Shown piece after piece: positions 42,318 through 51,993 of a stretch of DNA of 64,000 nt. Made by a program: the position numbers and the translations under genes. Position 1 is the stretch's first letter, and the number at the start of each line of letters is the position of its first letter. The DNA is taken from NCBI RefSeq assembly GCF_022846655.1, contig NZ_AP025667.1, positions 2,083,001 through 2,147,000 on the forward strand, in the 5' to 3' direction. The notes under the pieces were generated by a model. It did no database searches, was not told where the DNA came from, and saw only the letters and a list, made by a program, of their open reading frames with translations. Source of the stretch: Streptomyces seoulensis. Lineage in GTDB: Bacteria; Actinomycetota; Actinomycetes; Streptomycetales; Streptomycetaceae.

Positions 42318-43178
42318 ATGGGCTCCGCCAACCCTGAGTTGATCTCTCCTCGTTCCGCGCGGGTGAGTGCCGCGCGGCGGTTGGGGAGGCGGAATTTCCG
42401 GGGGAAGGAGCGGCTGTTCCTCGCGGAGGGGCCGCAGGCCGTGCGGGAGGCCGCCGGGCACCGGGTCCAGGGCGGGTCCACGCTGGTGGAACTGTTCGCC
42501 ACCGTGGAGGCCGCGGAACGGTACGCCGACATCATCGGTGAGGCGCGGGCCGCGGGCGCCCGGGTGCATCTCGCCGACGAGGAGGTCATCGCCGACATCT
42601 CCACCACCGTCACCCCGCAGGGTGTCGTCGGCGTCTGCCGGTTCCTCGACACCCCGTTCGAGGACATCCTCGCCGCCCGCCCCAAGCTCGTCGCCGTCCT
42701 CGCGCACGTGCGCGACCCCGGCAACGCGGGCACCGTACTGCGCTGCGCCGACGCCGCCGGTGCCGACGCGGTGATCCTCACCGACGCCTCCGTCGACCTG
42801 TACAACCCCAAGGCCGTACGCGCCTCCGTGGGCTCCCTGTTCCATCTGCCGGTCGCCATGGGCGTCCCCGTCGAGCAGGCCGTCCAGGGGCTGAAGGACG
42901 CCGGGGTGCGCATCCTGGCCGCCGACGGCGCCGGGGACCGGGACCTCGACGAGGAACTGGACAAGGGCGCCATGGGCGACCCCACCGCCTGGGTGTTCGG
43001 CAACGAGGCGTGGGGGCTGCCGGAGGAGACCCGCGCCCTGGCCGACGCCGTGGTCAGCGTCCCGATCCACGGCAAGGCCGAGAGCCTGAACCTCGCCACC
43101 GCCGCGGCCGTATGTCTGTACGCGTCGGCAAGGGCCCAGCGCGCACCCGGAGGCTGCCGTTCCGTCCCCCGGAACTAG
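42318..43178 (+). CDS. SpoU/TrmH-family RNA 2'-O-methyltransferase
   Basis: A 286-residue SPOUT methyltransferase that uses S-adenosylmethionine to methylate a ribose 2'-OH in rRNA or tRNA. The three family motifs are visible: HVRDPGNAGTVLRCADAAG (motif 1), FGNEAWGLP (motif 2) and VPIHGKAESLNLATAAAVCLY (motif 3). An N-terminal substrate-binding domain (about 10-90) has FLAEGPQAVREA. ATG 42318 has GAAGG 11 bases upstream, and GTG 42306 is a second possibility. In actinobacteria this gene commonly follows rplT. Confidence 0.92.
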   Translation: MGSANPELISPRSARVSAARRLGRRNFRGKERLFLAEGPQAVREAAGHRVQGGSTLVELFATVEAAERYADIIGEARAAGARVHLADEEVIADISTTVTPQGVVGVCRFLDTPFEDILAARPKLVAVLAHVRDPGNAGTVLRCADAAGADAVILTDASVDLYNPKAVRASVGSLFHLPVAMGVPVEQAVQGLKDAGVRILAADGAGDRDLDEELDKGAMGDPTAWVFGNEAWGLPEETRALADAVVSVPIHGKAESLNLATAAAVCLYASARAQRAPGGCRSVPRN

Positions 43179-43228
43179 TAGGGTGACCCACTCGGGGCCC
43201 TGCGCAGGCTGAGAGGTGGGGTACGGGG

Positions 43229-44356
43229 ATGAGTGTGGTCGGCACGAGCACGGCGCCGGACGGGCAGGAGGTCCGCGCGCCCGTGGAACAGGACCCCGCC
43301 GACGCGATCGACCCCGACCAGCTCCCTGACGGGCTCGTCGTCGCCGACGAGCACGGGCGGGTCGTGCGCTTCAACGCCGCCGCCGCCCGGATCACCGCCG
43401 TCAGCCGGGCCGACGCCCTCGGCCGGCCGCTGGAGAAGGCGCTGCCGCTGGAGGACCTGGAGGGGCGGCGGTGGTGGCAGTTGACCGACCCCTACGGCGG
43501 CCTCGCCATCCGGGTCCGGCAGCCCGAGCGGAACCTGCTGCTGCCCGGCGGCCGTGAGGTCCTGGTCGCCGCCCGCTACGTGCGCGACGAACCCCTCGGC
43601 CCCCTGCACCGCCTCGTCGTCACCCTCCGCGACACCGAGGCCCGGCGCCGCACCGAGCGCAGCCACGCCGAGCTGATCGCCACCGTCGCGCACGAGCTGC
43701 GCTCCCCGCTCACCTCCGTCAAGGGCTTCACCGCCACCCTGCTGGCCAAGTGGGAGCGGTTCACCGACGAGCAGAAGCGGCTGATGCTGGAGACCGTCGA
43801 CGCCGACGCCGACCGGGTCACCCGGCTCATCGCCGAGCTCCTCGACATCTCCCGCATCGACAGCGGCCGCCTGGAGGTGCGCCGCCAGCCCGTCGACACC
43901 GCCGCCGCCGTCGGCCGCCACATCCAGGCCCATGTCGCCTCGGGCCAGCCCGCCGACCGCTTCCTGCTCCGCGTCGAGCACCCCCTGCCCGCCCTGTGGG
44001 CCGACCCCGACAAGGTCGACCAGGTGCTCAGCAACCTGCTGGAAAACGCGGTGCGCCACGGCGCCGGAACTGTCACGATCGACGTCACCCCCGCGCCGTC
44101 CCCGCGCGAGGGCGAGGAGACAGGCACGTCGGTCACCGTGAGCGACGAGGGGCCCGGCATCCCGGAGGAGTCCATGAACCGCGTCTTCACCCGCTTCTGG
44201 CGGGGCAGCAAGCGCGGCGGCACCGGCCTCGGGCTCTACATCGTCAAGGGCATCGTCGAGGCCCACGGCGGCACCATCACGGTCGGCCGCGCCCCCGGCG
44301 GCGGCGCGCAGTTCCGATTTACGTTGCCCGTGAGCGCCCCGGCCTACCTGGCCTGA
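43229..44356 (+). CDS. Orphan PAS-domain histidine kinase
   Basis: A 375-residue soluble kinase. A PAS domain (about 33-135) precedes HisKA with the phospho-accepting His155 in [15 protein letters not shown], then HATPase_c with [13 protein letters not shown] (N-box), DEGPGIPEE (G1) and [19 protein letters not shown] (G2). No membrane segment is present and no response regulator is adjacent. ATG 43229 has GAGGTGGGG upstream. TAGGGT at 43179-43184, directly after the TrmH stop, is a possible -10. It lies between TrmH and pheS in the same way in other Streptomyces (from memory). Confidence 0.92.
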   Translation: MSVVGTSTAPDGQEVRAPVEQDPADAIDPDQLPDGLVVADEHGRVVRFNAAAARITAVSRADALGRPLEKALPLEDLEGRRWWQLTDPYGGLAIRVRQPERNLLLPGGREVLVAARYVRDEPLGPLHRLVVTLRDTEARRRTERSHAELIATVAHELRSPLTSVKGFTATLLAKWERFTDEQKRLMLETVDADADRVTRLIAELLDISRIDSGRLEVRRQPVDTAAAVGRHIQAHVASGQPADRFLLRVEHPLPALWADPDKVDQVLSNLLENAVRHGAGTVTIDVTPAPSPREGEETGTSVTVSDEGPGIPEESMNRVFTRFWRGSKRGGTGLGLYIVKGIVEAHGGTITVGRAPGGGAQFRFTLPVSAPAYLA

Positions 44357-44492
44357 GCCGCCCGCGGGCCATTCGCCCAGCCCGTCCCCGTTAGACTCGG
44401 CCCCTGGCACCTTTGTGTCCGCACGCGGCCCGCCGGGACCCCTTCGGGCGGTGACGGGACCACCAGCCAGCCAATCGGAAGCACGGGAAGAG

Positions 44493-45614
44493 ATGTCGGC
44501 ACCGAATAAGTCGTACGACCCTGTCGAGGTCGAGGCGTTGAAACCGGAAGAGATCGAGCGTATGCGGGACGAGGCGCTCGCCGCCTTCGGTGCCGCGGAT
44601 TCCCTCGACGCGCTCCACGAGGCCAAGGTCGCCCACACCGGCCCGGCCTCCCCGCTGTCCCTCGCCAACCGCGAGATCGGCGCCCTGCCCCCGCACGCCA
44701 AGGCCGACGCCGGCAAGCGTGTCGGCATGGCGCGCGGCGCGGTCAACAAGGCGCTGGCCGCCCGCCAGGCCGAGCTGGAGGTGGAGCGCGACGCGCGCGT
44801 GCTGGTCGAGGAGGACGTCGACGTCACCCTGCCGTACGACCGCGTCCCCGCCGGTGCCCGCCACCCGCTGACCACGCTCTCCGAGCGCATCGAGGACGTC
44901 TTCGTCGCCATGGGCTACGAGGTCGCCGAGGGCCCCGAGGCCGAGGCCGAGTGGTTCAACTTCGACGCCCTCAACATCGGCCCCGACCACCCCGCGCGCG
45001 GCGAGGCCGACACCTTCTTCGTCCGCGGTGAGAAGGGCGGCACCGAGTCCGGTGTCGTGCTGCGCACCCACACCTCGCCCGTGCAGATCCGCTCCCTGCT
45101 GGGGCGCGGGGCGCCGGTCTACGTGATCTGCCCCGGCCGCGTGTACCGCACCGACGAGCTGGACGCCACGCACACCCCGGTCTTCCACCAGGTCGAGCTG
45201 CTCGCCGTGGACGAGGGCCTGACCATGGCCGACCTCAAGGGCACCCTGGACCACATGGTCCAGTCGCTGTTCGGTCCCGGCATGAAGACCCGGCTGCGGC
45301 CGAACTTCTTCCCGTTCACCGAGCCGTCCGCCGAGATGGACATGCTCTGCTACGTCTGCAAGGGCGAGTCCGTCGGCAACCCCGACCGCCCCTGCCGCAC
45401 CTGCTCCAGCGAGGGCTGGATCGAGCTGGGCGGCTGCGGCATGGTCAACCCCAAGGTGCTGACCGCCTGCGGCGTCGACCCGGAGAAGTACAGCGGATTC
45501 GCCTTCGGGTTCGGCATCGAGCGGATGCTGATGTTCCGCCACAACGTCGAAGACATGCGAGACATGGTCGAGGGTGACGTCCGGTTCACCCGGCCGTTCG
45601 GGATGGAGATCTGA
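44493..45614 (+). CDS. pheS: Phenylalanyl-tRNA synthetase alpha subunit
   Basis: 373 residues. An N-terminal coiled coil (about 10-95) precedes a class II catalytic core with motif 1 around GARHPLT, motif 2 ([20 protein letters not shown]) and motif 3 ([12 protein letters not shown]). With PheT it charges tRNA-Phe. ATG 44493 has GGGAAGAG upstream, and a GTG at 44415 would add 26 unconserved residues. Its stop overlaps the pheT start by 1 base. The upstream 136 bases show no T-box. Confidence 0.97.
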   Translation: MSAPNKSYDPVEVEALKPEEIERMRDEALAAFGAADSLDALHEAKVAHTGPASPLSLANREIGALPPHAKADAGKRVGMARGAVNKALAARQAELEVERDARVLVEEDVDVTLPYDRVPAGARHPLTTLSERIEDVFVAMGYEVAEGPEAEAEWFNFDALNIGPDHPARGEADTFFVRGEKGGTESGVVLRTHTSPVQIRSLLGRGAPVYVICPGRVYRTDELDATHTPVFHQVELLAVDEGLTMADLKGTLDHMVQSLFGPGMKTRLRPNFFPFTEPSAEMDMLCYVCKGESVGNPDRPCRTCSSEGWIELGGCGMVNPKVLTACGVDPEKYSGFAFGFGIERMLMFRHNVEDMRDMVEGDVRFTRPFGMEI

Positions 45615-48127
45615 TGCGGGTCCCGCTTTCTTGGCTGCGGGAGTACGTCGACCTGCCGGCGACCGAAACCGGCCGTGACGTCCAGGCCAAGCTCATCTCG
45701 GCGGGCCTCGAGGTCGAGACCGTCGAGCAGCTCGGCGCCGGCCTCAAGGGTCCGCTGGTCGTCGGCCAGGTGCTGACCATCGAGGAGCTGGAGGGCTTCA
45801 AGAAGCCGATCCGCTTCTGCACGGTCGACGTCGGCACCGCCAACGGCACCGGCGAGCCGCAGGAGATCGTCTGCGGCGCCCGCAACTTCGCCGTCGGCGA
45901 CAAGGTCGTCGTGGTCCTGCCCGGCGCGGTCCTGCCCGGCGACTTCGCGATCGCCGCGCGCAAGACGTACGGCAAGACGTCCCACGGCATGATCTGCTCC
46001 GGCGACGAGCTGGGCATGGGCGACGACGGCAGCCACGGCATCATCGTGCTGCCGCCGGAGACCGAGACCGGCAAGGACGCCATCGAGCTGCTGGAGCTGG
46101 TCGACGAGGTCCTGGACATCGCCGTCACCGCCAACCGCGGCGACTGCCTGTCCATCCGCGGCGTCGCCCGCGAGACCGCCATCGCCTACGGCCTGCCGCT
46201 GCGCGACCCGGCCCTCATCGACGTCCCCGCGCCGAACGCCTACGGCTACCCGGTCAAGGTCTCCGACCCGATGGGCTGCGACCGCTTCACCGCCCGCACC
46301 ATCACCGGTCTGAGTCCCGAGGCGCGCTCCCCGATCTGGCTGCGCCGCCGGCTGCAGAAGGTCGGCATGCGCCCGGTCTCGCTGGCCGTCGACGTCACCA
46401 ACTACGTGATGATGGAGCTGGGCCAGCCCCTGCACGCCTACGACCGCGGCTCGGTCCAGGGCGCCATCGGGGTCCGCCGCGCCGAGGAGGGCGAGAAGCT
46501 GCGCACCCTCGACGGGGTCGAGCGCACGCTGCACGCCGAGGACCTCGTCATCACCGACGAGCGCGGCCCCATCGGCCTGGCCGGTGTCATGGGCGGCGCC
46601 GACACGGAGATCGCCGACCACGACGACACCGAGCGCTCCACCTCCGAGGTCGTCGTCGAGGCCGCCCACTTCAACGCGGTCTCCGTCGCGCGTACGGCCC
46701 GCCGCCACAAGCTGTCCTCGGAGGCGTCCCGGCGCTTCGAGCGGGGCGTCGACCCCGAGGCCGCCGCCGCTGCCGCGCAGCGCACCGTGGACCTGCTGGT
46801 CCTGCTCGCGGGCGGCACCGCCGAGGCCGGCGTCACGGAGATCATCGCGCCGTTCGCGCCGCGCACGATCACCATCCCGGCCGACCACCCGGACAAGGTC
46901 GCGGGCGTCACCTACGGCCGCGAGACCGTCGTCCGCCGCCTCCAGGAGATCGGCTGCGACGTCTACGGGCAGGACGAGCTGATCGTCACCGTCCCGTCCT
47001 GGCGGCCCGACCTCACCGACGCCAACGACCTGGCCGAAGAGGTCATCCGGCTGGAGGGCTACGAGAACCTGCCCTCCACGCTGCCCAAGCCCCACGCCGG
47101 CCGCGGCCTGACCCACCGTCAGCGGCTGCACCGCCGGATCGGCCGCGCCCTGGCCGGCTCGGGCTACGTCGAGGCGCCGAACTACCCGTTCGTCGCCGAG
47201 CAGGTCTTCGACCAGCTCGGGCTGGACGCCGACGACCCGGCCCGCCGCGTCGTCAAGCTGGCCAACCCGCTGAACGACGAGGAGCCCGCGCTCCGCACCA
47301 CGCTGCTGCCCGGCCTGCTGGGCGCCCTGCGCCGCAACGACGGCCGGGGCTCGCACGACCTGGCGCTGTTCGAGACCGGCCTGGTCTTCCACCCGCGTGA
47401 GGCCGGCGCCGTCGCCGGGCACCTGCCCGTCGACCGCCGTCCCACCGACGAGGAGATCGCCCGCCTGGACGCCGTGCTGCCCGAGCAGCCGCGCCATGTG
47501 GCCGTCGTCCTCACCGGTGCCCGCGAGCAGGCCGGCTGGTGGGGCAAGGGCCGCCCGGCCGACTGGGCCGACGCCGTCGAGGCCGCGCGGACCGTCGCCC
47601 ACGAGGCGGGCGCCGAGCTGATCGTGCGCAAGGCCCAGTACGGCCCGTGGCACCCCGGCCGCTGCGCCGAGCTGGCGGTCGTCACGGACGGCGCCGAGCG
47701 CGTCGTCGGCCACGCGGGCGAACTGCACCCGCGCGTGCTCAAGGCCCTCGGCCTGCCCGAGCGCACCTGCGCGATGGAGCTGGACGTGGACGCCCTGGAG
47801 CGGGCCGGCGACGACACCCCGCAGGCGCCCGGCATCTCCGCCTTCCCGGTCGCCACCCAGGACGTCGCCCTGGTCGTCGACAAGCCGGTGCCCGCCGCCG
47901 AGGTCGAGGCGGCGCTGCGCGAGGGCGCGGGCGAACTGCTGGAGTCCATCCGGCTGTTCGATGTCTACGAGAACCCGGAGCAGCTCGGCGAGGGCCGCAA
48001 GTCCCTCGCGTACGCGCTGCGCTTCCGGGCCGGCGACCGCACGCTGACCGTGGACGAGGCGTCCGCCGCGCGCGACGCCGCGGTCGCCCTGGCGAACGAG
48101 CGCACGGGCGCGGAGCTGCGCGGCTGA
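45614..48127 (+). CDS. pheT: Phenylalanyl-tRNA synthetase beta subunit
   Basis: 837 residues, full length. The EMAP/OB tRNA-binding domain (about 40-155) is followed by B3/B4 editing (about 210-390, [22 protein letters not shown]), B5 (about 410-480), a catalytic-like core, and a C-terminal anticodon-binding FDX-ACB domain (about 740-837). It forms the alpha2-beta2 enzyme with PheS. ATG 45614 follows the pheS stop as TGATG. No strong T-run follows, and hairpins lie at 48149-48200. Confidence 0.97.
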   Translation: MRVPLSWLREYVDLPATETGRDVQAKLISAGLEVETVEQLGAGLKGPLVVGQVLTIEELEGFKKPIRFCTVDVGTANGTGEPQEIVCGARNFAVGDKVVVVLPGAVLPGDFAIAARKTYGKTSHGMICSGDELGMGDDGSHGIIVLPPETETGKDAIELLELVDEVLDIAVTANRGDCLSIRGVARETAIAYGLPLRDPALIDVPAPNAYGYPVKVSDPMGCDRFTARTITGLSPEARSPIWLRRRLQKVGMRPVSLAVDVTNYVMMELGQPLHAYDRGSVQGAIGVRRAEEGEKLRTLDGVERTLHAEDLVITDERGPIGLAGVMGGADTEIADHDDTERSTSEVVVEAAHFNAVSVARTARRHKLSSEASRRFERGVDPEAAAAAAQRTVDLLVLLAGGTAEAGVTEIIAPFAPRTITIPADHPDKVAGVTYGRETVVRRLQEIGCDVYGQDELIVTVPSWRPDLTDANDLAEEVIRLEGYENLPSTLPKPHAGRGLTHRQRLHRRIGRALAGSGYVEAPNYPFVAEQVFDQLGLDADDPARRVVKLANPLNDEEPALRTTLLPGLLGALRRNDGRGSHDLALFETGLVFHPREAGAVAGHLPVDRRPTDEEIARLDAVLPEQPRHVAVVLTGAREQAGWWGKGRPADWADAVEAARTVAHEAGAELIVRKAQYGPWHPGRCAELAVVTDGAERVVGHAGELHPRVLKALGLPERTCAMELDVDALERAGDDTPQAPGISAFPVATQDVALVVDKPVPAAEVEAALREGAGELLESIRLFDVYENPEQLGEGRKSLAYALRFRAGDRTLTVDEASAARDAAVALANERTGAELRG

Positions 48128-48148
48128 CCCCCGCCGAAGCCGAAGGCA

Positions 48149-48183
48149 CCGGCCGGTCACGGACTCGATCCGTGGCCGGCCGG
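48149..48183 (+). terminator. Hairpin after pheT
   Basis: The 15-base arm 48149-48163 pairs with 48169-48183 (one G-T wobble) around CTCGA. A second stem GGCGCC/GGCGCC is at 48183-48200. There is no T-tract. The remaining gap up to 48452 shows no gene. Confidence 0.55.
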
Positions 48184-48452
48184 CGCCGTTCCCGGCGCCC
48201 GCCGGGCCGGGTGCCCGGCTGCCGCCGCGCGAACGCGGGCCGGTTGGCCAGGAGCCGTACCGGCGACGCGGTACCGGTTCCGCGCGGCGGCGAAGTGCGG
48301 GGCTCCGCCCGACACCCGGGGGCGCTCGGCCGGACCGCCGCCTTGTGAGGGGGAGCGAGCGGCCCGGCCCGCCTCGGTGAGGCGGGTCACCCAGTGAAGC
48401 GGTCCCGGCCCCGCGCCGGACAGTGCGCGTGGGGTGCGGATGCGCGTACTCC

Positions 48453-48471
48453 GTTCACACCCCGTGTGAAC
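48453..48471. promoter_or_regulatory. Perfect palindrome upstream of the HTH/TPR regulator
   Basis: GTTCACAC-CCC-GTGTGAAC is a perfect 8-3-8 inverted repeat 42 bases before the regulator start, with TACGCT (48482-48487) as a possible -10. A near-identical word lies at 50867-50881. This is a candidate autoregulatory operator. Confidence 0.55.
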
Positions 48472-48512
48472 CCGTTCGCACTACGCTTACGGCACCACGC
48501 CACTCGGGGGGC

Positions 48513-49856
48513 ATGATGCAGCCCAACACCCTGCTCGACGCGATCCTTGACGAGGCGGGCATCTCGCACGCCGGGCTCGCCGCGCATGTGAACCAGGCCG
48601 GCCGTCGCCGGGGTCTCGCACTCAGATACGAACACACCGCCGTGGCACGGTGGTTGAAGGGCCAGCGGCCGCGCGGCCAGGTGCCCGATCTGATCTGCGA
48701 GGTGCTCGCGGGCCGCTTACGGCGCCCGGTCACGCTGGACGACATCGGTCTCGGCGTACCGGGTGAACCGGCCACCGCGCACGCCGGCTCGCTCTCCGGG
48801 TTCGTGGAGCGGGCCACCGCGCTGTGGCGCTCCGACGAACAGCAGCGCCCGCACGTGCTGGGCGCCCCCGCGGTCACCGGAACGCCCGCGGTGATGCCGG
48901 TGTGGGAGTGGGAGAACCCGCCGGAGGACGTGGACGTCTCGCGCGGCGGGCAGCAACGGGTCACCGAGGCGGACATCGGCACGCTGCGGGCGGCCCGCGC
49001 GCACTACGAGCAGATGTACCGCAAGGCGGGCGGGGTGGCGACCCGCACCCGCATCGTCGGCTTCCTCAACGCCGAGGCCGCGCCCCTGCTGCGCGGCGGC
49101 TACCCCGACGACACCGGCCGCCGGCTGCACCGCGCCACGGGCGGGCTGGTGGCCATCGCGGGCATCTGCGCCTACGACTCCGACGCGCACGGGCTGGCCC
49201 AGCGCTACTTCCACCAGGCGCTGCGGCTGGCGAAGGCGAGCGGGGACCGGGGGCTGGGCGCGTACGTGATAGCGCTGCTGGTCAACCAGTCGCTGTTCAT
49301 GCGGGAGTACCGGCAGGCGGTCGCCTTCGCGGAGGCGGCGCTGCGCACGGCCGGCCGCCACATCACCCCGGCGCTCGCCTCCGACCTGTACGCGATGCAG
49401 GCCAAGGCGTACGCCCACCTCGGCGACGGGGGCGGCGCGCTGTCCTGCATCCGGCGGGCGGAGACGGCGGCCGGGCGGATCCGGCCGGGGAGCGAACCCG
49501 ACGAGACGGGATACGTGCAGCCCGGCCTGGTGAACGTGCAAGTGGCGGAGGCGCTGTTGAGCCTCGGGGAGCTGTCGGCCGCGCGGGAGCACGCGGCGGC
49601 CGCGGTGGACAACCCGGCGCACGACCGGGGCCGCGTGCACCGGCTGGCGATGCTCAGCACGATCGAGCTGCGGCAGGGCAACGCCGACAAGGCGGTGGCG
49701 ACCGCCGTGCAGATGGCCGAGCAGGCACGCGGCATGGAGTCCCAGCGGCTGCGCGACCGGCTCCGGGCGGTGCGCGAGTACCTGGTGCGCTGCGGATCGG
49801 CCGGGACCGCGGACGCGGCGGAGCTGATCGACGGGGCGCTGCGCGTGCCGCTGTGA
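48513..49856 (+). CDS. Transcriptional regulator with N-terminal HTH and TPR-like repeats
   Basis: A 447-residue protein. Residues 5-70 resemble an XRE-type helix-turn-helix domain (LDEAGISHAGLAAHVNQAG, HTAVARWLKGQRPRGQVPDLI). The rest is helical, with several TPR-like repeats (ALRLAKASGDRGLGAYVIALLV, AFAEAALRTAG, AREHAAAAVDN). This layout is that of NsdA-like developmental and antibiotic regulators of Streptomyces. Start ATG 48513 follows GGGGGG, and a second ATG is next. A perfect palindrome overlaps its promoter. It is a single gene ended by a hairpin at 49870. Confidence 0.85.
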   Translation: MMQPNTLLDAILDEAGISHAGLAAHVNQAGRRRGLALRYEHTAVARWLKGQRPRGQVPDLICEVLAGRLRRPVTLDDIGLGVPGEPATAHAGSLSGFVERATALWRSDEQQRPHVLGAPAVTGTPAVMPVWEWENPPEDVDVSRGGQQRVTEADIGTLRAARAHYEQMYRKAGGVATRTRIVGFLNAEAAPLLRGGYPDDTGRRLHRATGGLVAIAGICAYDSDAHGLAQRYFHQALRLAKASGDRGLGAYVIALLVNQSLFMREYRQAVAFAEAALRTAGRHITPALASDLYAMQAKAYAHLGDGGGALSCIRRAETAAGRIRPGSEPDETGYVQPGLVNVQVAEALLSLGELSAAREHAAAAVDNPAHDRGRVHRLAMLSTIELRQGNADKAVATAVQMAEQARGMESQRLRDRLRAVREYLVRCGSAGTADAAELIDGALRVPL

Positions 49857-49869
49857 CGCCGAGGGGCGC

Positions 49870-49895
49870 ACAGGGCGCCGTCGCGGGCGCCCTGT
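49870..49895 (+). terminator. Hairpin after the HTH/TPR regulator
   Basis: ACAGGGCGCC (49870-49879) pairs with GGCGCCCTGT (49886-49895) around GTCGCG. It is a 10-base perfect stem without a T-tract. Confidence 0.6.
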
Positions 49896-49954
49896 AGGCC
49901 GAGAAGAGTCCCTGCTGCGATATTGCCACTTACTCGGCGGAAGGTGGCAGAACC

Positions 49955-50494
49955 GTGCAGTGGACAAAACAAAACGAGCAAACTGTGTACGCGAACCGCT
50001 GGTTCAGCGTCAATCTGGCGGATGTCGAGCTGCCCAACGGCTCGCATCTCGACCACTTCCTGATCCGGCTGCGTCCGGTCGCCGTCGCCACGGTCGTCAA
50101 CGAGGCCAACGAGGTCCTGCTGCTGTGGCGGCACCGCTTCATCACTGATAGCTGGGGCTGGGAGCTGGCCGCAGGAGTCGTGGAGGACGGCGAGGACATC
50201 ATGAGCGCGGCCGCGAGGGAACTGGAGGAGGAGACCGGCTGGCGGCCGGGGCCTCTGCACCACCTGATGAGCGTGGAGCCGTCCAACGGCCTCACCGACG
50301 CCCGGCACCACGTGTACTGGTCCGACCAGGGTGAGTACACCGGTCATCCCGTGGACGACTTCGAGTCGGACCGCCGTGAGTGGGTCCCGCTCAAACTCGT
50401 CCCCGACCTGATCGCCCGTGGGGAGGTCCCGGCCGCCAACATGGCGGCCGCGTTACTCCTGCTGCACCATCTCCGGCTCGCGGACGGTCAGTGA
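49955..50494 (+). CDS. Nudix hydrolase (ADP-ribose pyrophosphatase-like)
   Basis: A 179-residue Nudix enzyme. The full Nudix box spans residues 74-96 (G74, E80, R88-E89, E92-E93, G95), with the metal-binding glutamates intact. VYANRWFSVNLADVELPNG and the C-terminal part resemble ADP-ribose/sugar-nucleotide pyrophosphatases. GTG 49955 has GGAAGGTG 8 bases upstream. Its last 7 bases overlap the small convergent membrane-protein gene. It probably cleaves a nucleoside diphosphate derivative. Confidence 0.92.
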   Translation: MQWTKQNEQTVYANRWFSVNLADVELPNGSHLDHFLIRLRPVAVATVVNEANEVLLLWRHRFITDSWGWELAAGVVEDGEDIMSAAARELEEETGWRPGPLHHLMSVEPSNGLTDARHHVYWSDQGEYTGHPVDDFESDRREWVPLKLVPDLIARGEVPAANMAAALLLLHHLRLADGQ

Positions 50495-50745
50495 GCCAGC
50501 GCCTGCCAGACGGCGACGGCGAGCGCCCCCAGGGCGGTGAGCGCGGCGACCGAGGCCAACGGCCAGCGGGCGTGTTCGAGTGAGTTCACACGGGAGTTCA
50601 GCTCATCCAGCTCCTTGGCGGTCTCCTCGGTACGGTGACTGAGCAACGCCAGCCCGCCTTCGACGCGCGCGTAGGCGACGTCGAGGCGGCGGCGTAACTC
50701 GGCCAGTTCTCCGTGAACCACGGCTTGCTCCGGTTCGACGGTCAC
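50488..50745 (-). CDS. Small coiled-coil protein with C-terminal membrane anchor
   Basis: 85 residues. An N-terminal coiled coil (about 10-60, ELRRRLDVAYARVEGGLALLSHRTEETAKELDEL in part) is followed by one C-terminal membrane helix (about 62-82) ending in WQALAH. GTG 50745 has AAGGAG 7 bases upstream, supporting a real gene. No family is recognised. The layout resembles tail-anchored regulators. Two palindromes lie upstream (50790-50803 and 50867-50879). Confidence 0.72.
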   Translation of the reverse strand: MTVEPEQAVVHGELAELRRRLDVAYARVEGGLALLSHRTEETAKELDELNSRVNSLEHARWPLASVAALTALGALAVAVWQALAH

Positions 50746-50789
50746 GGGTCCACTCCTTGGGTGGTCGGACGGGACGACTCCGCATCCCT

Positions 50790-50803
50790 TGCATGCGCAT
50801 GCA
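50790..50803. promoter_or_regulatory. 14-base perfect palindrome
   Basis: TGCATGCGCATGCA reads identically on both strands. It lies 45 bases upstream of the small membrane-protein gene and could be a dimeric-regulator site. Confidence 0.35.
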
Positions 50804-50866
50804 GAGTCAACCGCCCCGGCGGACCCGGGGGGAGCGTGTGCGAACGGCATATGCGAGCCCGCGACG

Positions 50867-50881
50867 CACACGGAGTGTGAA
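50867..50881 (-). promoter_or_regulatory. Second copy of the TTCACAC...GTGTG word
   Basis: On the minus strand this reads TTCACACTCCGTGTG, differing by one base from the palindrome at 48453-48471. It lies about 122 bases upstream of the small membrane-protein start. Confidence 0.45.
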
Positions 50882-50885
50882 ACAT

Positions 50886-50918
50886 ATGGACCCGGCACCC
50901 ATGAGGTGCCGGGTCCAT
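50886..50918 (-). terminator. Terminator after the hydroxyacyl-CoA dehydrogenase gene
   Basis: ATGGACCCGGCACC (50886-50899) pairs perfectly with GGTGCCGGGTCCAT (50905-50918) around CATGA. The 14-base stem lies 33 bases past the dehydrogenase stop. Confidence 0.8.
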
Positions 50919-50951
50919 GTGCGGTCTTCGACCGGGAAGCTTCGAGAAGCG

Positions 50952-51824
50952 TCAGTACGAGTAGAAGCCCGACCCCGACTTCCGTCCCAGGCGGCCCGCC
51001 TCGACCATGCGCTGCAGGAGCGGGGGAGCGGCGTACAGGGGCTCCTTGTACTCCGCGTACATCGAGTTGGCGATCGAGACGATCGTGTCCAGGCCGATGA
51101 GGTCGGAGAGCTTCAGGGGGCCCATCGGGTGGGCGCAGCCCATCTCCATGCCGTTGTCGATGTCCTCGCGGCTGGCGATGCCGGACTCGAACATGCGGAT
51201 GGCGGAGAGGAGGTAGGGCACCAGCAGGGCGTTGACGACGAAGCCGGAGCGGTCCTGGGCGCGGATGGCGTGCTTGCCGAGCGTCTTCTCCGCGAAGATC
51301 TGCGCGCGGCTGAGCGTGCCCTCGGAGGTGGTGAGGGCCGGGATCAGCTCGACCAGGTTCTGCACCGGGGCCGGGTTGAAGAAGTGGATGCCGATCACGT
51401 GGTCGGGGCGCGAGGTGGCGACCGCCAGCTTCACCAGCGGGATGGAGGAGGTGTTGGAGGCCAGGATCGCGTCCGGACGCGTCACCACCTGGTCGAGCAC
51501 CTGGAAGATCTCCGTCTTCACCTGCTCGTTCTCCACCACGGCCTCGATCACCAGATCGCGGTCGGCGAACTCGCCCAGGTCGGTGGTGAAGCTCAGCCGC
51601 GCCAGGGCCGCGTCCCGCTCCTCCTCGCTGATCTTGCCGCGCTCCGCCGCCTTGCCCAGGGAGTTGTGCAGGCGGGTACGGCCGTACTCCAGGGCGTCGC
51701 CCGTGGTCTCGGCGACCATCACGTCCAGTCCCGCGCGTGCGCACACCTCGGCGATGCCCGCGCCCATCTGGCCGCAGCCCACGACTCCGACGCGCGAGAT
51801 GTCTCCGGCTCGGAAGTCCGTCAC
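50952..51824 (-). CDS. 3-hydroxybutyryl-CoA dehydrogenase
   Basis: 290 residues. The Rossmann fold begins VGVVGCGQMGAGIAEVCARAG, the catalytic His is in VIGIHFFNPAPV, and the C-terminal dimer domain has DRSGFVVNALLVPYLLSA and HPMGPLKLSDLIGLD. It interconverts 3-hydroxybutyryl-CoA and acetoacetyl-CoA. The likely roles are butyrate metabolism, polyhydroxybutyrate, or extender-unit supply through crotonyl-CoA. GTG 51824 has AAGGGG 6 bases upstream. It is divergent from the exported glycosidase-like gene and followed by a clear terminator. Confidence 0.94.
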   Translation of the reverse strand: MTDFRAGDISRVGVVGCGQMGAGIAEVCARAGLDVMVAETTGDALEYGRTRLHNSLGKAAERGKISEEERDAALARLSFTTDLGEFADRDLVIEAVVENEQVKTEIFQVLDQVVTRPDAILASNTSSIPLVKLAVATSRPDHVIGIHFFNPAPVQNLVELIPALTTSEGTLSRAQIFAEKTLGKHAIRAQDRSGFVVNALLVPYLLSAIRMFESGIASREDIDNGMEMGCAHPMGPLKLSDLIGLDTIVSIANSMYAEYKEPLYAAPPLLQRMVEAGRLGRKSGSGFYSY

Positions 51825-51906
51825 ATCGTCCCCTTCGCTGGTTCTCAGGCTCGTGCAGGGCGTCCGGTTTCGGTGCCTGCTCCGATCGTGCACGTTACCG
51901 CCAAGT

Positions 51907-51919
51907 ATCGATGATCGAT
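51907..51919. promoter_or_regulatory. ATCGAT-G-ATCGAT palindrome in the divergent promoter region
   Basis: Two ATCGAT words flank a single G, giving a 13-base palindrome between the dehydrogenase and the glycosidase-like gene. It is a candidate repressor site for either gene. Confidence 0.35.
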
Positions 51920-51993
51920 CGACGGGGTAGGGACAAGCCGTGCCTCGGGGACGATCCGTCACGGGGCGGACTCGGAGCGTGGGGGAGGCAGGA

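Noticed and set aside
44357..44492. T-box or Phe leader peptide upstream of pheS
   Set aside because: No specifier loop, T-box sequence, terminator or Phe-rich short frame could be found in the 136 bases.
45350..48160. 936-codon open frame opposite pheT
   Set aside because: Shadow of pheT codon bias. No motif, and repetitive Gly/Val/Asp composition.
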